DNA from: Luidia sarsii
Taxonomy: Eukaryota > Echinodermata > Asteroidea > Paxillosida > Luidiidae
Reading direction: 5' to 3'
Assembly: GCA_949987565.1 (NCBI GenBank)
Contig: OX465102.1
Span: forward strand, 30,162,759-30,226,758
DNA: 64,000 bases
The translations under genes were made by a program, and so were the position numbers. Shown one piece after another: positions 49,691 to 61,591 of the stretch (position 1 is its first letter; every line of letters starts with the position of its first letter). Below the pieces are notes generated by a model, which had not been told where the DNA came from, made no database searches, and saw only the letters and a program-made list of their open reading frames with translations.

Positions 49691-50003
49691 TTTTTTATTT
49701 ACACTGCAGCCATTATAGGGTTTTTCGCTGCAGCTTTGCACATTCTATTGGTAGAAACTATAGGTAGTGCTGCGTTACGAAATCAGCAATTTGGGATTTC
49801 TTGTGGAGGGGGCGGAGTATCACTATAGTTGTTGTTGATTAAGGAGGTAATTTATCACAAAAATGAAAGATGTCTTGTTAATTACAAAACTCTTGTTGCT
49901 ATTAAGATAATGGTCAGTTGCGCTGGCTGATCTTGTAACGCAGGGCTAGTCTCGTTTCAAGGGCGAATGTGTACCGCCACAGTGGACAATCTAAGGCTGC
50001 GGT
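49691..50003. mobile_element. MITE with TTTACACCGCAGCC ends, copy 2
   Basis: The left end TTTTTTATTTACACTGCAGC pairs with the right end AGGCTGCGGTGTAAATA. TTGGCACGTAT outside the left end and ATACGTGTCC outside the right suggest the inverted repeat continues outward. Orientation is opposite to 25880-26207 (CAGTTGCGCTGGCTGATCTT near the right end). Confidence 0.65.
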
Positions 50004-50171
50004 GTAAATACGTGTCCAGGGCAATCAACGCAACATAATTATTTTCGATCGGCGCTGGGGTTGTCTTAAGCCAGTCAACAGTTGACGGTAATTGTGTGCC
50101 CTTAACGTTAACTGTAGGTGGCAGTAACGCCCGGATGTTGACTGCGACCGGGACGTGATTTTGTCCGCACC
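50004..50171. other. Spacer
   Basis: No recognisable feature. Confidence 0.5.
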
Positions 50172-50381
50172 ACATATTCGCTATGGGCCCATATGTTTGT
50201 GCACAAACAATTAACGGGGTGTGGGGGCAAGGGGAGGGGAGGGGGACATACCAGTTGAAGTTAAAGCTAGGATAGGCTTTCTGCAAAGCGAATACAACGT
50301 ACGTGAACAATCTGAGTGACCTTAGACTCAATTCTTCATACTTTGTTTGTGCACAAACATATGGGCCCTTAGCGAATATGT
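50172..50381. mobile_element. 210-bp element with 39-bp inverted ends
   Basis: Arms at 50172-50210 and 50343-50381 match over 39 bp with one mismatch: ACATATTCGCTATGGGCCCA then TATGTTTGTGCACAAACAA. The 12-bp palindrome TTTGTGCACAAA is inside each arm. About 130 bp of unique sequence separates them. No target duplication seen and no second copy in the window. Confidence 0.65.
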
Positions 50382-50854
50382 TGTATGGAAAAACAAATAT
50401 CGCGAAGGTGGAAGGACGAAATTGTGCAGCCTGAGAGGTTGGCTGCGGTGCATGCTGCCGAGACGATTTATGCCGGCGGGTACAGGGACGTCGATATCCA
50501 CTGCGACAATAGTTGCAAGACTATTACGGAGGCTGTGATATCGACGCGAATATTGATGCCGTTCGTCGAATAAATATGCGCTGCACTGCACTATGGTAAT
50601 ACTGACTGTGAATTCAATCCCAGCAATTGCTGAGAACGTGATATTCGATGCGGGTGCTAATCCGGTTTGTATAGAGAAACGAGGGCTATACAACATTGGC
50701 CAAATGATATCGGAGCTGATTGAACTAAAATGAACAGGGTCACAGAGGTATTGCTTAAAGGTAGGTTCACAATTTGCAGTCAAAGAATCGCTTTCTTACT
50801 TTGTCAAACTCAACGTATACATACCGTGGAAAAACCCTGGAAATTTTTTTTCAA
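50382..50854. other. No recognisable gene
   Basis: Short frames of about 60 codons (50347-50573) with no motif recognised. Confidence 0.5.
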
Positions 50855-51128
50855 GATGTTGGTAATTGTTAAAGGAACTATTTAGTCAATAAACTTCCTC
50901 TTTTCTCGGAAACGGCAACAAACAGCATTTATGGATTTCCTAGAGGTTGGTATTTGTAAAACGAACTCTTTGGTCAACAAAATTACTCTTTTCTTGAAAA
51001 CGGCAGATTTTCTAGCACTAAAATGTCACTAAATGGCTGATACTATTATAAACTTCCAAGAGGTTGGTAATTGTAAAAGGAACTCTTTAGTCAATAAACT
51101 TCCTCTTTTCTCGGAAACGGCAGATTTA
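50855..51128. repeat. Three direct repeats of about 70-75 bp
   Basis: Units start at about 50855, 50943 and 51060: GATGTTGGTAATTG / GAGGTTGGTATTTG / GAGGTTGGTAATTG, then AAGGAACTCTTTAGTCAATA, AACTTCCTCTTTTCTCGGAA, ACGGCA. Spacers of about 15-45 bp (ATGGATTTCCTAGAG, TAAACTTCCAAGAG) vary. Confidence 0.8.
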
Positions 51129-51410
51129 CGGGCGCTATTTTTTTACGAAATGTCAGATACCATTATGGACTTCCTGGCGAGTAAGCATTTTTCTCTCCAC
51201 TGAGTTGAGTGTTGCCTGACGTTAATCTACCTCTAAGCTTTGACTACCATTAAGCAATTATTAATTGCACAACGGAACCTGTTCAATTAGACAGGCGTTG
51301 TTGAATTTCACTGAGACATTAATTTTCCTCGCGACGTGTGCATATGAGTATATACCCATTGGGTGTTCGAGGGTTAGAAAACGGAGTTCGCCCTTTGGCA
51401 GTTATTTTAT
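51129..51410. other. No recognisable feature
   Basis: Unique-looking spacer. Confidence 0.5.
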
Positions 51411-51665
51411 GTTTGGCAGACAGACAGATGAATGACAAACAAACAAACGGGGAATGATAAACGAACAGGCAGACACTGATGGGCAGATAGACAGACTGGC
51501 AGACAGGTGAGCAGACACACATAAAGGCAGACAAAATACCGACATACCGACCTATCAACATACATACAGATAGACGAGCTGACGGATGGAAAGACAAACA
51601 GACAAACAGGGAGGTACATGCATGTACAGTATACATGCATGCATACATGCATACACAACATGTGT
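51411..51665. repeat. Degenerate CAGA/CAAA tetranucleotide tract
   Basis: Decayed (CAGA)n and (CAAA)n units with AGGCAGACA variants, ending in ATGCATGTACAGTATACATG and ATGCATAC palindromic runs. Confidence 0.75.
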
Positions 51666-52724
51666 ACACACAAACCGCTATCACGCTTCAAATTTCACAC
51701 AGCTACTTACAATCGCAGCAGTCTTCTTAGTAATAATTATGAAAATTAATTCTTGGTTTAACGTGCATAATGTCTACATTTAATCATTCGTGGTATCCAT
51801 TACATTAATGCATTATCTGTCATTAATCAAATACCAAGCCAGCTGGTATCTATCATGCAGGAATCTGCCTTATTCAGCCAAGTTTGAAGTAGCTCCATGG
51901 TTGATAAAGGTCTTTGCCTCCCATCAGTTTGGCCATGGTCAGGAAATTGAAAAAAAGAAGCACGCGACGCACAGCATCAATATTAATCACCATTTTTCAA
52001 GATGACATGTCACCATAAAAGCAAGGCAATTAGTTTCAGGCCGGGGTGTGTATAGTGCGGTGTAAGTCGTATGAGAGAAACAAAATGATTGGTTATTTTT
52101 CTGAATCGTGTACCACAGTGAACACAGACAGGTGAGATTCATCAATGAAGTTATTTTCGAAACTGGCAGCTTCGGGAGACGACTCTGTCGTCAGGAGTCT
52201 TGCGTGTATAGCTGGTCGGGATCAACTGAGGCTATTGGGACCCGTGTAGTTACTTCGTGTAGTGCAGTATAGGGTCCGTACTTACGAAAGGAAAGGGCGG
52301 CTGGTAGTAGCAACATAATAATTATTCATTCGAGCACATGTTAAGAGAAAAATGGTCCGTAACCTAAGAAAAAATGAGATATTGACGGATGGGTATAAAA
52401 AGGTGTACATATTTATAGTAGTAGGTGATAAATAAATAGCTTGGGTGTGTGACTTGTGTTTATATAGACGGGTAACCTCAAATTACAAGACTGTTTAATA
52501 GTCAGAGGTGCTTATTTAGGAAGGTCGGTTTGTTGACTGCAGGTTTCTAAGAAAGAGGCGAGGGATGAAATTGCTGTGGCTAATTAAATTCGTCGGTCAG
52601 TCAATGAAGCGTTTATATGGTGGATGTGAAATCTAGGGCTAACACCGAAGTTGGTCAAGATGAATTGGGAGCGATGGCCAATACTATCACAGTATGTAAG
52701 CTCGAGGAAAAGATGACCATCCAT
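51666..52724. other. No recognisable gene
   Basis: No supported open frame or repeat. Confidence 0.5.
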
Positions 52725-53495
52725 TCGAACAAGCTAGCAACAAACCGACCAACCAAACAACCGACCGACTGACCGACAGACAAACCAACCAATCAACAAA
52801 CTGACCAACCAGCCAAACAAACATTATTAACCAACCGAAAACCAACCAGCCAACCAACAAACCAACCAACCAAACAACCGACCGACCAACAGACTAACCA
52901 ACCAATCAACAAACTGACCAACCAACCAAACAAACATTATTAACCAACCGATTACCAACCAACCAACCAACCAACCAAACAAACAACCGACCGACCGACA
53001 GACAAACCAACCAAACCACAAACTGACCAACCAACCAAACAAACATTATTAACCAACCGATTACCAACCAACCAACCAACCAAACAACAAACCAACCAAT
53101 CAAACAACCGACCGACCAACAGACCAACCAACCAAACAAACATTATTAACCAACCGAAAACCAACCAACCAACAAACTATCCAACCAAACAACCGACCGA
53201 CCGACCGACAGACCAACCAATCAACAAACTGACCAACCAACCAAACAACCGACCGACCGACAGACAAACCAAAAACCAACCAACCAAACAACAAACCAAC
53301 CAATCAAACAACCGACCGACCGACAGACAAACCAACAATTCAACAAACTGATCAACCAACCAAACAAACATTATTAACCAACCGATTACCAACCAACCAA
53401 ACAAACATTATTAACCAACCGATTACCAACCCACCAACAAACCATCCAACCAAACAACCGACCGACCGACCGACAGACAAACCAACCGATCAAAA
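52725..53495. repeat. ACCA/ACCG tetranucleotide array with longer-order repeats
   Basis: (ACCA)n, (ACCG)n and (ACAG)n tetramers alternate in a larger pattern. CAAACAAACATTATTAACCA recurs at about 52815, 52928, 53037, 53128, 53358 and 53399. ACAACCGACCGACCGACAGA blocks occur between. The minus-strand V/W/L/G frames are artefacts. Confidence 0.9.
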
Positions 53496-54510
53496 CAACA
53501 GCCCCTAGCCATCTACAGGCAACCGACCAGGATCCGTAACACACAGAAACCGAGCCAACGGATGAATCTTCCGACCCCACTGATCACCCGTACGACCAAC
53601 CAACACAATTCGCTTTGCTTCCCTGTAGACGCACAACCACAGATGCTTTTCCACTTTACGATTTAAAGATTCCTGCATATGAATAATACAGAAGCTTACG
53701 ACTCTAAAAAAAAATACACTATATAGTGACAAGATACATTTCAAATACAGTGTAGGATTTACATACTTAATCAACTTACGGTGGATAATTATTCTTCAGT
53801 GGCAAAGTACATGAGACACAGTGATCTGAGTCTAAGAGTACGACAGTCGCCATGAAATGCAGTGTTGCTATTTGTTCGGCCAAAACTCACACAAAAGCGG
53901 GGAGGAAAAAATAGGTTGCCATGGTTGCAATCTTTTGCTGCGAGGCTGTTCCGTGTAGGTTGTTTTCATCTGGGTGCGAACAGAAATTTGCAAAGGACTC
54001 CTGTTCCAATCGAAGTAAAAACAAAGACACGAGCACCTCTTTGTAAGTTGTACTTATACAAGGGCAGCATGGATTTTCCTAGAATATATCCTGAGACGTT
54101 ACACTAGGAACCAATTTTTCTATCTTAACGATTGCAACAGAATATTGGGTTACAACTTAGGATTGGTGCCAACAGTGCTTGTAACCAAAATGCTTCGCCA
54201 AATTTGGAATATCAGATGTAAAGTGGTTTTGGATAATTATAAATGCACTCAAGATGTCTTAATTGCTCAGTTTAAGCAACGCTCACGAACATTCTTATTG
54301 TCTGAAAAATCAAGACTGAGTGACGATATTTAAAAAAAAAATTATGCGAAGAATAATGTATTTTGTTCGGTGGAGGCAAGTAGCCTTTTAGTTTTTGTAT
54401 TAATCTCTTGATGTTTTTATTTCTTAAAATTCAGTAAATTGTTTTTGTTGATATACTTTTAAAACAATGGAATCTTTGTGAAGAGTGAAAAAATAATGAA
54501 ATAAACGGAG
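53496..54510 (+). mobile_element. Possible LINE 3' end (tentative)
   Basis: The frame at about 54145-54333 reads MGYNLGLVPTVLVTKMLRQI, then WNIRCKVVLDNYKCT and ends SRLSDDI. The mix of W, basic and hydrophobic residues resembles C-terminal tails of some non-LTR retrotransposon polyproteins. An A-run follows the stop and an AATAAA lies near 54500. No reverse transcriptase motif is present, so this could equally be chance. Confidence 0.2.
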
Positions 54511-54753
54511 TCTTGAACTCCACTGCGAAAGAAGAAAAAACAGAGACAGCCTCCCTTAAACGATTTTCAAGACATTTTTCCTTTACAAAAGCGTCGCTTA
54601 ACATGAAAAAGGACGTCGAAGTTGAAAACGACGTCAGGTAAGCCTGGGATGTTCACATCTTAAGAATTCCCTGAGAAGCTGGAGCGAGCACACGATCGAA
54701 TTTCCACTTGGTCCTCAAAAGATGCGGCCTTGTGAAAATATTGTGGAACTTCA

Positions 54754-55086
54754 TCATTCTAAAATGAAGTCTTCCTTTTCATTTCCCACCGCGGTCACAG
54801 TGAGTACATCGGGGTTTGGACGACGGTGTACTGTAGAGATGTGTGTCTGTGTTCCAATCCACTCTGCATAGCCCCAAGGCATCTGTCGCAGTTCCGCTGG
54901 TTTCCAGTGGCAACGGAAGCTCTCCCCTTCACAAAGAGAAAAAAACACAAGAGCCACGTAATAAAGCAGCGAAATTTGAGTGCTTGACAGAGGAAAGAAG
55001 GTTGTCTCGGACGCGATGGTAATGAATAGCTCCCTTGCGTAGCCTAGCAGGAACAGAGACTTGGGGGTATGGTACGGTCCGGCCAT
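54754..55086 (-). CDS. Orphan 110-codon open frame, doubtful
   Basis: It has an ATG start (55084-55086), a hydrophobic stretch at about residues 40-51 (SLLYYVALVFFSL) and a polar C-terminus. I do not recognise it. If real it would be a small single-pass membrane protein or an exon. No splice sites or regulatory context support it. Confidence 0.15.
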   Translation of the reverse strand: MAGPYHTPKSLFLLGYARELFITIASETTFFPLSSTQISLLYYVALVFFSLCEGESFRCHWKPAELRQMPWGYAEWIGTQTHISTVHRRPNPDVLTVTAVGNEKEDFILE

Positions 55087-55711
55087 TGACTTTGAGGCAG
55101 CCGTACTTTTTTACATCAGGGAAAATACTCCCTTCGCTGACTCGACTTACATCATAATATTGTGTGTGGAATGGAAAAGAGTCGGGCAGGCTGCTGATAG
55201 GGGAACCTGATCGGATGGCGATAGAACGGACGGCTTATGCGTGATTGCGCCAATGTAATACTCAAGCTATGACGTGACTGATACTGCCACAAATCATTAT
55301 GTCGTTTTATATACAGTATAGCTGATCCCATTATACTGTGAAACCTTGTCCGTGTTAACATTAGGTATGCTGTCACCATCCTCATGAAACCAAATGTGTG
55401 GTTTGCAGCAGCTTTGTATTACTAAGTCCTAACCGCGTAAGGTGTCCTGATCGTTTGACTACATAATGTCAACAGCCATTGAGAAAGAAAACTAACAGGA
55501 GGACACCAGAATTATACCTTCCTGTAAGATCCTCGGAGACACTTATTCTAGGCAGCATGCAGTTTGCAGTCCTGTTAGTAGATTGAACCTATTTTTTTTA
55601 AAACAATTATGAAAATAGCTATAACACAAGTTTTGTCAGAGATTCGAACCAGGGCTTTCATGTACCATGCAGATTTGTACCAAACACGTTGGTTGGGGTC
55701 TTCATAAACTT
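55087..55711. other. No recognisable gene
   Basis: No supported open frame or repeat. Confidence 0.5.
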
Positions 55712-56188
55712 AAGTCCTTTTCACAGTAAGAACGTCCGATCCGTGTAGAAATATACACGGGTCACTTTCAATATGGGTCACTTTCGCTCCGTTTTCACAC
55801 TACTGACCGCAACACCGGCATTTGCTTGACATGGGTATTACGCGATCGTTTCACTTCACACGGTATCGCGCTTTCAACACGGATAGACCCTATAGTGCCA
55901 TGTAACTACAGTGTGATGCTGCCACGCATGCACTCGGCTGTTACGTTACACGGGTAGAACTCAACCCAGAGACGTTCACACTACGGCTTTCAACACGTGT
56001 CGGACTTCTCAACACGGGTCGATCGCTCTCAACCCACCTCCCAAGCAGGGTTGGTTTCAACACGTATCGAGCGCTCTACACGGGTCGACACCGTGTTGAG
56101 ATCGTGCACGTGCGAAAAGCTCAGTCTAGTGGACACGGGTCCGACCCGTGTCCAACACGGAGATTTTTCGTAGTGTGAAAAGCCCTTT
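55712..56188. mobile_element. MITE with CTTTTCACA ends and internal CAACACGGGTCGA motifs
   Basis: The left end AAGTCCTTTTCACA and right end TGTGAAAAGCCCTT are inverted with 12/14 match. Left flank is TTAA and right flank TTTAG. The interior is unusual: CAACACGGGTCGA-type motifs in both orientations occur about eight times, with a strong hairpin GGACACGGGTCCGACCCGTG TCC near 56130. Confidence 0.6.
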
Positions 56189-56879
56189 AGTCAGCTATAC
56201 TTGAGTAGCAACACTTGTTCTGACTATGTCTTATTTACACTGCATACATGTGCATTCAATGTGTGTGTCCTTGACCCGTCTGTATTTGTTCTTTTTTTTC
56301 TGCGTATATGAACTAGCATGTCCGTGAAAATGCCGACGATAAAGATTTAGAAAGTGCAAACATTTGGCATTTGGAAATGTATTCAACTTTCTTTTCCTCA
56401 GTGTTCGGGCTAGGGGTAGAGTTTGGATGCTGGTCTGGCAATGGGATAACCTCGGGCTAGATCACGGTCGAAGTCGAGAACAGAAAATAAAAGACTACGA
56501 ATGAATTGACCAGCATTCTTTCAATTACTTGGCCACTGCGCTTGGGCGGAATGGGAAATCCCTCAACTCAGCAAAGTGAGGCGGATGGAAACAGAGAAGC
56601 AGTGACGAACGACGACTCGATTCAGAAAATAGGTCAATGACCAACTATGGAATCGTCCGGTCGTTTGACAAATTGCTCAGCCTAAACAGCAAATTGAGAT
56701 GAATACCCAGAGGGATTACTCCGTTCAAAATGTCGGGCAAACAGACCAGTATTGCGAGTTATATCTGTGGGGGAAAAACACAGCAGGTCTGGTGGTAAAT
56801 TGCTGTACAACAGAGACGTGAAACAGAGGAACTGTGTTTGCCCGAATAAATAAAAAAAAATTATACGGTATCACCATTA
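56189..56879. other. No recognisable gene
   Basis: No supported feature. Confidence 0.5.
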
Positions 56880-56881
56880 TG

Positions 56882-57010
56882 TAACCCGGTACGACATAAT
56901 GAGGATTCTCGTCTAAATTTGAGTTGTCGGCATTTTACCACCAATGGGAAGAGTATCATATTGCCTTCCAAATTATATATAAATTATTTCCATACGTTTC
57001 ACATTCATGA
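56882..57010. mobile_element. Decayed one-ended GTGACC-type MITE
   Basis: TGTAACCCGGTACGACATAA, TGAGGATTCTCGTC, then ACCACCAATGGGAAGAGTAT, follow the right arm of the family (reverse) with many changes. The other end is absent. Confidence 0.45.
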
Positions 57011-57040
57011 TCTTAAACTTAAAAGTGTCTAAAAAAAAAT

Positions 57041-57297
57041 TTGGAGGAGTTGACGTTTCCATCCTAGCAGGACTTTTTCTCAAAAGTCGAAAATGACAAG
57101 AAAAGTTCACCGAAAAAAAATATCCAGTCCTGTTTGTGTATAAAGAAGTGGAGATGACGTGGACAAGCTGTCAGGTAAAATATGGAATCCAGGCCTCATT
57201 TCCAGGCAACGGGCCCAGTTTCTTCTCTGCTATCCAGGAGGGTTTTTTTACTGACTTTTAGTCAGTAAGCAGTTTGCAACAGCAGTTTGTATACCAC
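57041..57297. mobile_element. PLE-1 fragments
   Basis: GACGTTTCCATCCTAGCAGG, ACTTTTTCTCAAAAG (57051-57085) and, 170 bp later, CTTTTAGTCAGTAAGCAGTT, TGCAACA (57257-57283). Both match the PLE-1 terminus, in opposite orientations. Confidence 0.5.
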
Positions 57298-57485
57298 TGT
57301 TATCCAAGAGGTTAGCTAAAAACACAGTTAAGGGTTTCTTTATTAAAGTGGAAGCCTGGGAGTGACCTTCAGATCGACTTGTCTCCTCCAGCAGCGAAGC
57401 CAAAAGGGCCTCCCGTCTCGTTCTTAAAAAAACAATCGATGAAAGAGATGGAGAATCAGCATGAGCACGAGCCCAGCAGGGTTTG
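57298..57485. other. Spacer
   Basis: No recognisable feature. Confidence 0.5.
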
Positions 57486-57720
57486 ATAGACCAGGGCCAA
57501 TTTCATGGAACTGCTCAAGCACCAACATCTGCTGAAGAACAATATGTCACGATTCACAAGATCGCTTTGCCAACCCAAACTTCATTATTTGTTTCATCAT
57601 ATTGTAAAGAATCGTAGATATACACCTCAGACATAATTGACATCGCATCGCAATGTGCTTTGTAATCCTGCTTACACGGAGAAGACTTTTCAGTATAAGC
57701 AGATTTTTTTAAAGTTTAAC
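57486..57720. mobile_element. GGGCCCAATTTCATAGAG-type MITE, copy 3 (truncated, inverted)
   Basis: CAGGGCCAATTTCATGGAAC opens it. Then come the family's internal blocks in reverse: CGCAATGTGCTTTGTAATCC, TGCTTACACGGAGAAGACTT. It ends at AAGCAGATTTTTTT without the second terminal repeat. Confidence 0.55.
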
Positions 57721-58687
57721 CCTCAAAGAGCCAGGTTCTCACAGCCGAGGGTGGATTCCGCCCCCCTCCCCCTCAGATCTCGGTCGTTCAATGATGGATT
57801 CAAATGAAATTTAGCAGGGTTATAGATAATTACCTAATGAAGATTTGCGTAAATTTTCATTTGAAAAAATAATATTTGTTTATAGTAATACCTCATAAAT
57901 TATTCATGATTCCATTTTTTCAAGTTTTCTATGTTTTTTTTTTAATTTCCTAGTTTTTATTGAATTTCCCCAATTTGCATAAATTTAACAATGATAATTA
58001 AACACGAAGAAAGAAACAATAATTGCATACAGCAATAGTAATGAGGTTATTGTGCAAAAATAATTCCTGAAAAGAAATACCCTACGCATCTTGGATGCTA
58101 TGTTTTTATGTAGTTTAAGGCAATGGAAAAAAATCGGTCCAACTATTTACCATGGCAATGAAAAAATGTTTATTGTCAGAGAACGGCACCTACAATTTTA
58201 ATAAAATGCGCCTAAGAAGATTGACGAAAGGGTTGTACAGCCTCAACACGCCAAAAAACAATCACCGAGACGCTAGAAAAGAAATACAGGGGGTTGCATT
58301 TCACTCGGAGACGATGGAACCAGATCGCTCGCCACGAAGCAGCAGAATCGTAGACCGAACGATCTTTGACTGTTTCCGCAAGAAGTGGAGCCCGCCTCCC
58401 CCCCCCCCCCACTCATCTGAATGCGAATCGGAACAAGGAAAAAAAGTCGAATTTAGCGTCCGTCTGAATTTCAGTTTACGAATTGTATATTGCTGCCTCC
58501 CGCCATGTCAGAGTGTTCATTTATTTGAAAGCCCTATACTGTACTTCGGAACACTCCTACTGTGAGTTACCCAGAAAAACATAATTCCACACAAAATACA
58601 TGTAAATTTAAATAGCATAACTTACAGTGCTAATAAATGATGGTGAAATATTTCTGCACTTTGGTCAACTCTACATACTACTGAGAT
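57721..58687. other. No recognisable gene
   Basis: AT-rich. A 137-codon frame at 58152-58565 has a proline run (PPPPPP) from a C-run and no recognisable domain. Confidence 0.45.
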
Positions 58688-58752
58688 ATATATATATATG
58701 TATATATATATGTATATATATATATATATATATACAATATATATATATATCT
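58688..58752. repeat. (TA)n microsatellite
   Basis: About 60 bp of TA dinucleotides interrupted by TATG and ACA. Self-complementary and likely unstable. Confidence 0.9.
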
Positions 58753-59816
58753 TTATATGCCTACATAATTATAGATCATGTATACCTATTAAAAATCAAC
58801 TAGTTCTTGGTGTAGGCCTACTAATTGCTTGTATAATGGTCTAATTGTGAGTAAGGAGTTGCCCGTTCTTCCACAAATTCGCCTAAAAATCGGGCCGGGC
58901 ATTCCTAGTCCAAATTTTGATCATAGTTTTACCCAGTTGCTTCCTCAGTTGACATTTAAACTCAAAGTAGCCACGGGTTGCCTAACACATGTCAGCGTAT
59001 TCTACGCAACAAACATTCATAGAGTAATGATGTTGCCAACTGCTTGCTGAATAAAATTATCAAAATGCAAATCTCATAAAGCCCTAGTATTTCATGTGAT
59101 AAATATTCAGTAAATCCATCGGGGAATTTTATTAATGCGCACGACGACACAAACCTTTAAAAAAAATATCCGCTCTGATTTACGCTATTTGAACGGTTCA
59201 TTTCCCCCGCCTCTCCTTAAAAAATGGGGGCCTAAGTCGGATTGAATCATCAGGACCTTCACTGTATTATCTCGGACGAATGAGGAGATACTCTAATGTA
59301 ATTTGGAGCAGCTGGGGGAGCTGATGGTTACAGCGGTAACCGAATCGGTCTCTTCCTTGCCCACACGGGGCCTTAATTCGGACCTGGCCTCGCTGAATCA
59401 CGCGCGCCTGGCAGAGATGCACCGGTAGTAACACCTTCCGTAAACACTCGGACACTCTTCCCACAACGTAATCCGGAAACTGGCACGGGCGAAACACAAG
59501 ACACACCATTTTTTTGCGACTGAGTCGAATTAGAAAGGGCGTGGCGGCGGCGGGGTGGATTTCACGCCCACAGTTCTCACGACTCTCCCTCACGTCTGTC
59601 GAATTATTAACTGACGCGTGCTCGTTGGCCATCGGCCGGGCGCGCTGACAGCCGCAGAATGTCGTGCGATGCGACCGATCTCTAAAAAAAACAGTCTTGT
59701 ATTCGAGTCACAGAGTGTCCGAGTCCGAGACCCAGTCCAAGTCCAATTGGGTTCAAGCCCTGAGTCATCAATGTCTATAGTGAAGAAAACAAATTCATGT
59801 ACCACAAACCCCAAAT
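58753..59816. other. No gene; PLE-1 scrap and CGAGTC-like run
   Basis: TTGCCAACTGCTTGCTGAAT, AAAATTATCAAAATGCAAAT at about 59033-59072 is a PLE-1 tail fragment. At 59700-59770 degenerate CGAGTC/CCAAGTC hexamers lead into the next array. Confidence 0.45.
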
Positions 59817-60262
59817 AAGAGTCGGTGTACAAGTCGGAGTACAAGTCGGAGAACAAGACGGAGTACAAGTCGGAGAACAAGACGGAGTACAAGTCGGAGA
59901 ACAAGACGGAGTACAAGACGGAGTACAAGTACAAGTACAAGTACAAGTACAAGTACAAGTACAAGTACCAGTGCAAGTACGAGTACAGGTGCAAGTCAAA
60001 GTCAAAGTCCAAGTACAAGTCCAAGTACCAGTGTAAGTGCAAGTACAAGTATACGTCCAAGTCTAAGTACAAGTACAAGTACAAGTACAAGTACAAGTAC
60101 AAGTACAAGTCCAAGTCCATGTACACGTCCAAGTCCATGTACAAGTACAAGTGCAAATACAAGTCCAAGTCCAAGTCCAGGTACAAGTGCAAGTACAAGT
60201 CCAGGTACAAGTCCAGGTACAGTTACAAGTACAAGTACAGGTACAAGTACAAGTACATGTCT
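59817..60262. repeat. (AAGTAC)n hexanucleotide array with variant units
   Basis: The left part alternates AAGTCGGAGTAC, AAGTCGGAGAAC and AAGACGGAGTAC units (12 bp). The rest is (AAGTAC)n with AAGTCC, AAGTGC and CATGTAC variants. The open frames (KY, VQ, TC, DLYL) are artefacts of the 6-bp unit. About 74 hexamers. Confidence 0.95.
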
Positions 60263-61413
60263 TAGCGTGTGAGTAGGAGTTATAAAAATAAGACCCAAGG
60301 CATACTCGAATAAGAATCGATCCAAGGATCATACAAATCTGTTTAAAATACGTAACTATTACAGTTAGTGGAAATCTTTAAAGAATAAAAACATGAGACA
60401 AAATTAGACTTGCTCTGGCTTTGTCAAGGACATTTAAAGTTAACCCCAAAACAGTAATTTAACGTGATTAGCCCGACAGCCACTAGTAATATGATATACT
60501 GATTGCATTAATCCTGCCTCCGTGACAACCATCGCCTGACAAGTTTATCATCGTGGTGATGTATTCACCATCCTCGTCTCCTCCCCTTGCAAAATTATCT
60601 GCCCATCTGTCTCGAGGAATCTACGCACAGTTGGGCAATATTTATAAAGTCGGTTCCTAGGGAGGTAAACATTCTGTGGGTGAGGGGGCGGTCGGGAAAG
60701 TTGAGGGGTACAGTAAACATTATTCTGTCGGCAATAACATTTTGCTTTCCCCCGACGAAAGAAACTGAAGAATCATCGGCAACAATCATATTGCAGTCGG
60801 GGCATTGATGCACTCGCTTCCGTGATAAGCGGCTCGTATTTGAGATGCACATCTTTTTTGTTTTATCCTGGCCAGCAAAAAATAACCCGCAGCACTGCTA
60901 AGTGCCGTGTTTTGAATACAGAAAGCAAGGAAGACACTCTTGTTGGGATCCCGAAAAAAAATGCATGGCTTATATATTCTGCTGTAAGGCTTGGTTCACT
61001 GTAAACAACGTGAAATATACCTTGTGCAGTGTCGGTGCAAATACAATCTCGATTATTCGGAGCTCCTGCAGTCCGTATATAAAGGGTTTGGGGGGATTTG
61101 AAGGGATTGCAAGTTTGACTCACAATGAACGTCTGAGGTGACTCAAATGTGTATTCAGTTCTGCAAGTGCGTGTGTCTTTGAAATGAGTCGATAAATCAC
61201 CGTATCAGGGAGTGATGTGTGCTCTGTGCGTCCACATCAGACGGCTGGATTCCATTTGAATTGTGGTACTTTTTAAGATTTGTGGATTATTTCGGCGATC
61301 GTTCTATAGTGAGTAAGCATGGATCACTTTACATGCATTGATTCTACCTCACCATTCGTTCGTCACAAAGGGTCACAATAGGTCGGTAGAATCCCGATCA
61401 AACTTCACCTAAT
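60263..61413. other. No recognisable gene
   Basis: Short frames only. No supported feature. Confidence 0.5.
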
Positions 61414-61591
61414 TGTGACCCGGCACAGCATAATGAGGAAAGAGTATACCGTTAGCTTTCAAAGGATATCAAAATATAATATCCTCCAATACTTAAAATG
61501 TCCACACACAAAAAATCGAATTAACTTCAGGCGTTGTTTACTCCAAAAGTGTTTTGGTGGGATATTCCTCATGTCGTTGTGCCGGGTCACA
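61414..61591. mobile_element. GTGACC-type MITE, shortest form
   Basis: 178 bp with perfect ends TGTGACCCGGCACA and TGTGCCGGGTCACA. Interior GCATAATGAGG, then AGCTTTCAAAGGATATCAAA, then CTTCAGGCGTTGTTTACTCC, AAAAGTGTTTTGGTGGGATA. Flanking dinucleotide is AT on each side, unlike the TA of the other complete copies. Confidence 0.75.

Noticed and set aside
59590..60325. KY-, VQ-, TC- and DLYL-repeat frames
   Set aside because: Products of the (AAGTAC)n array.
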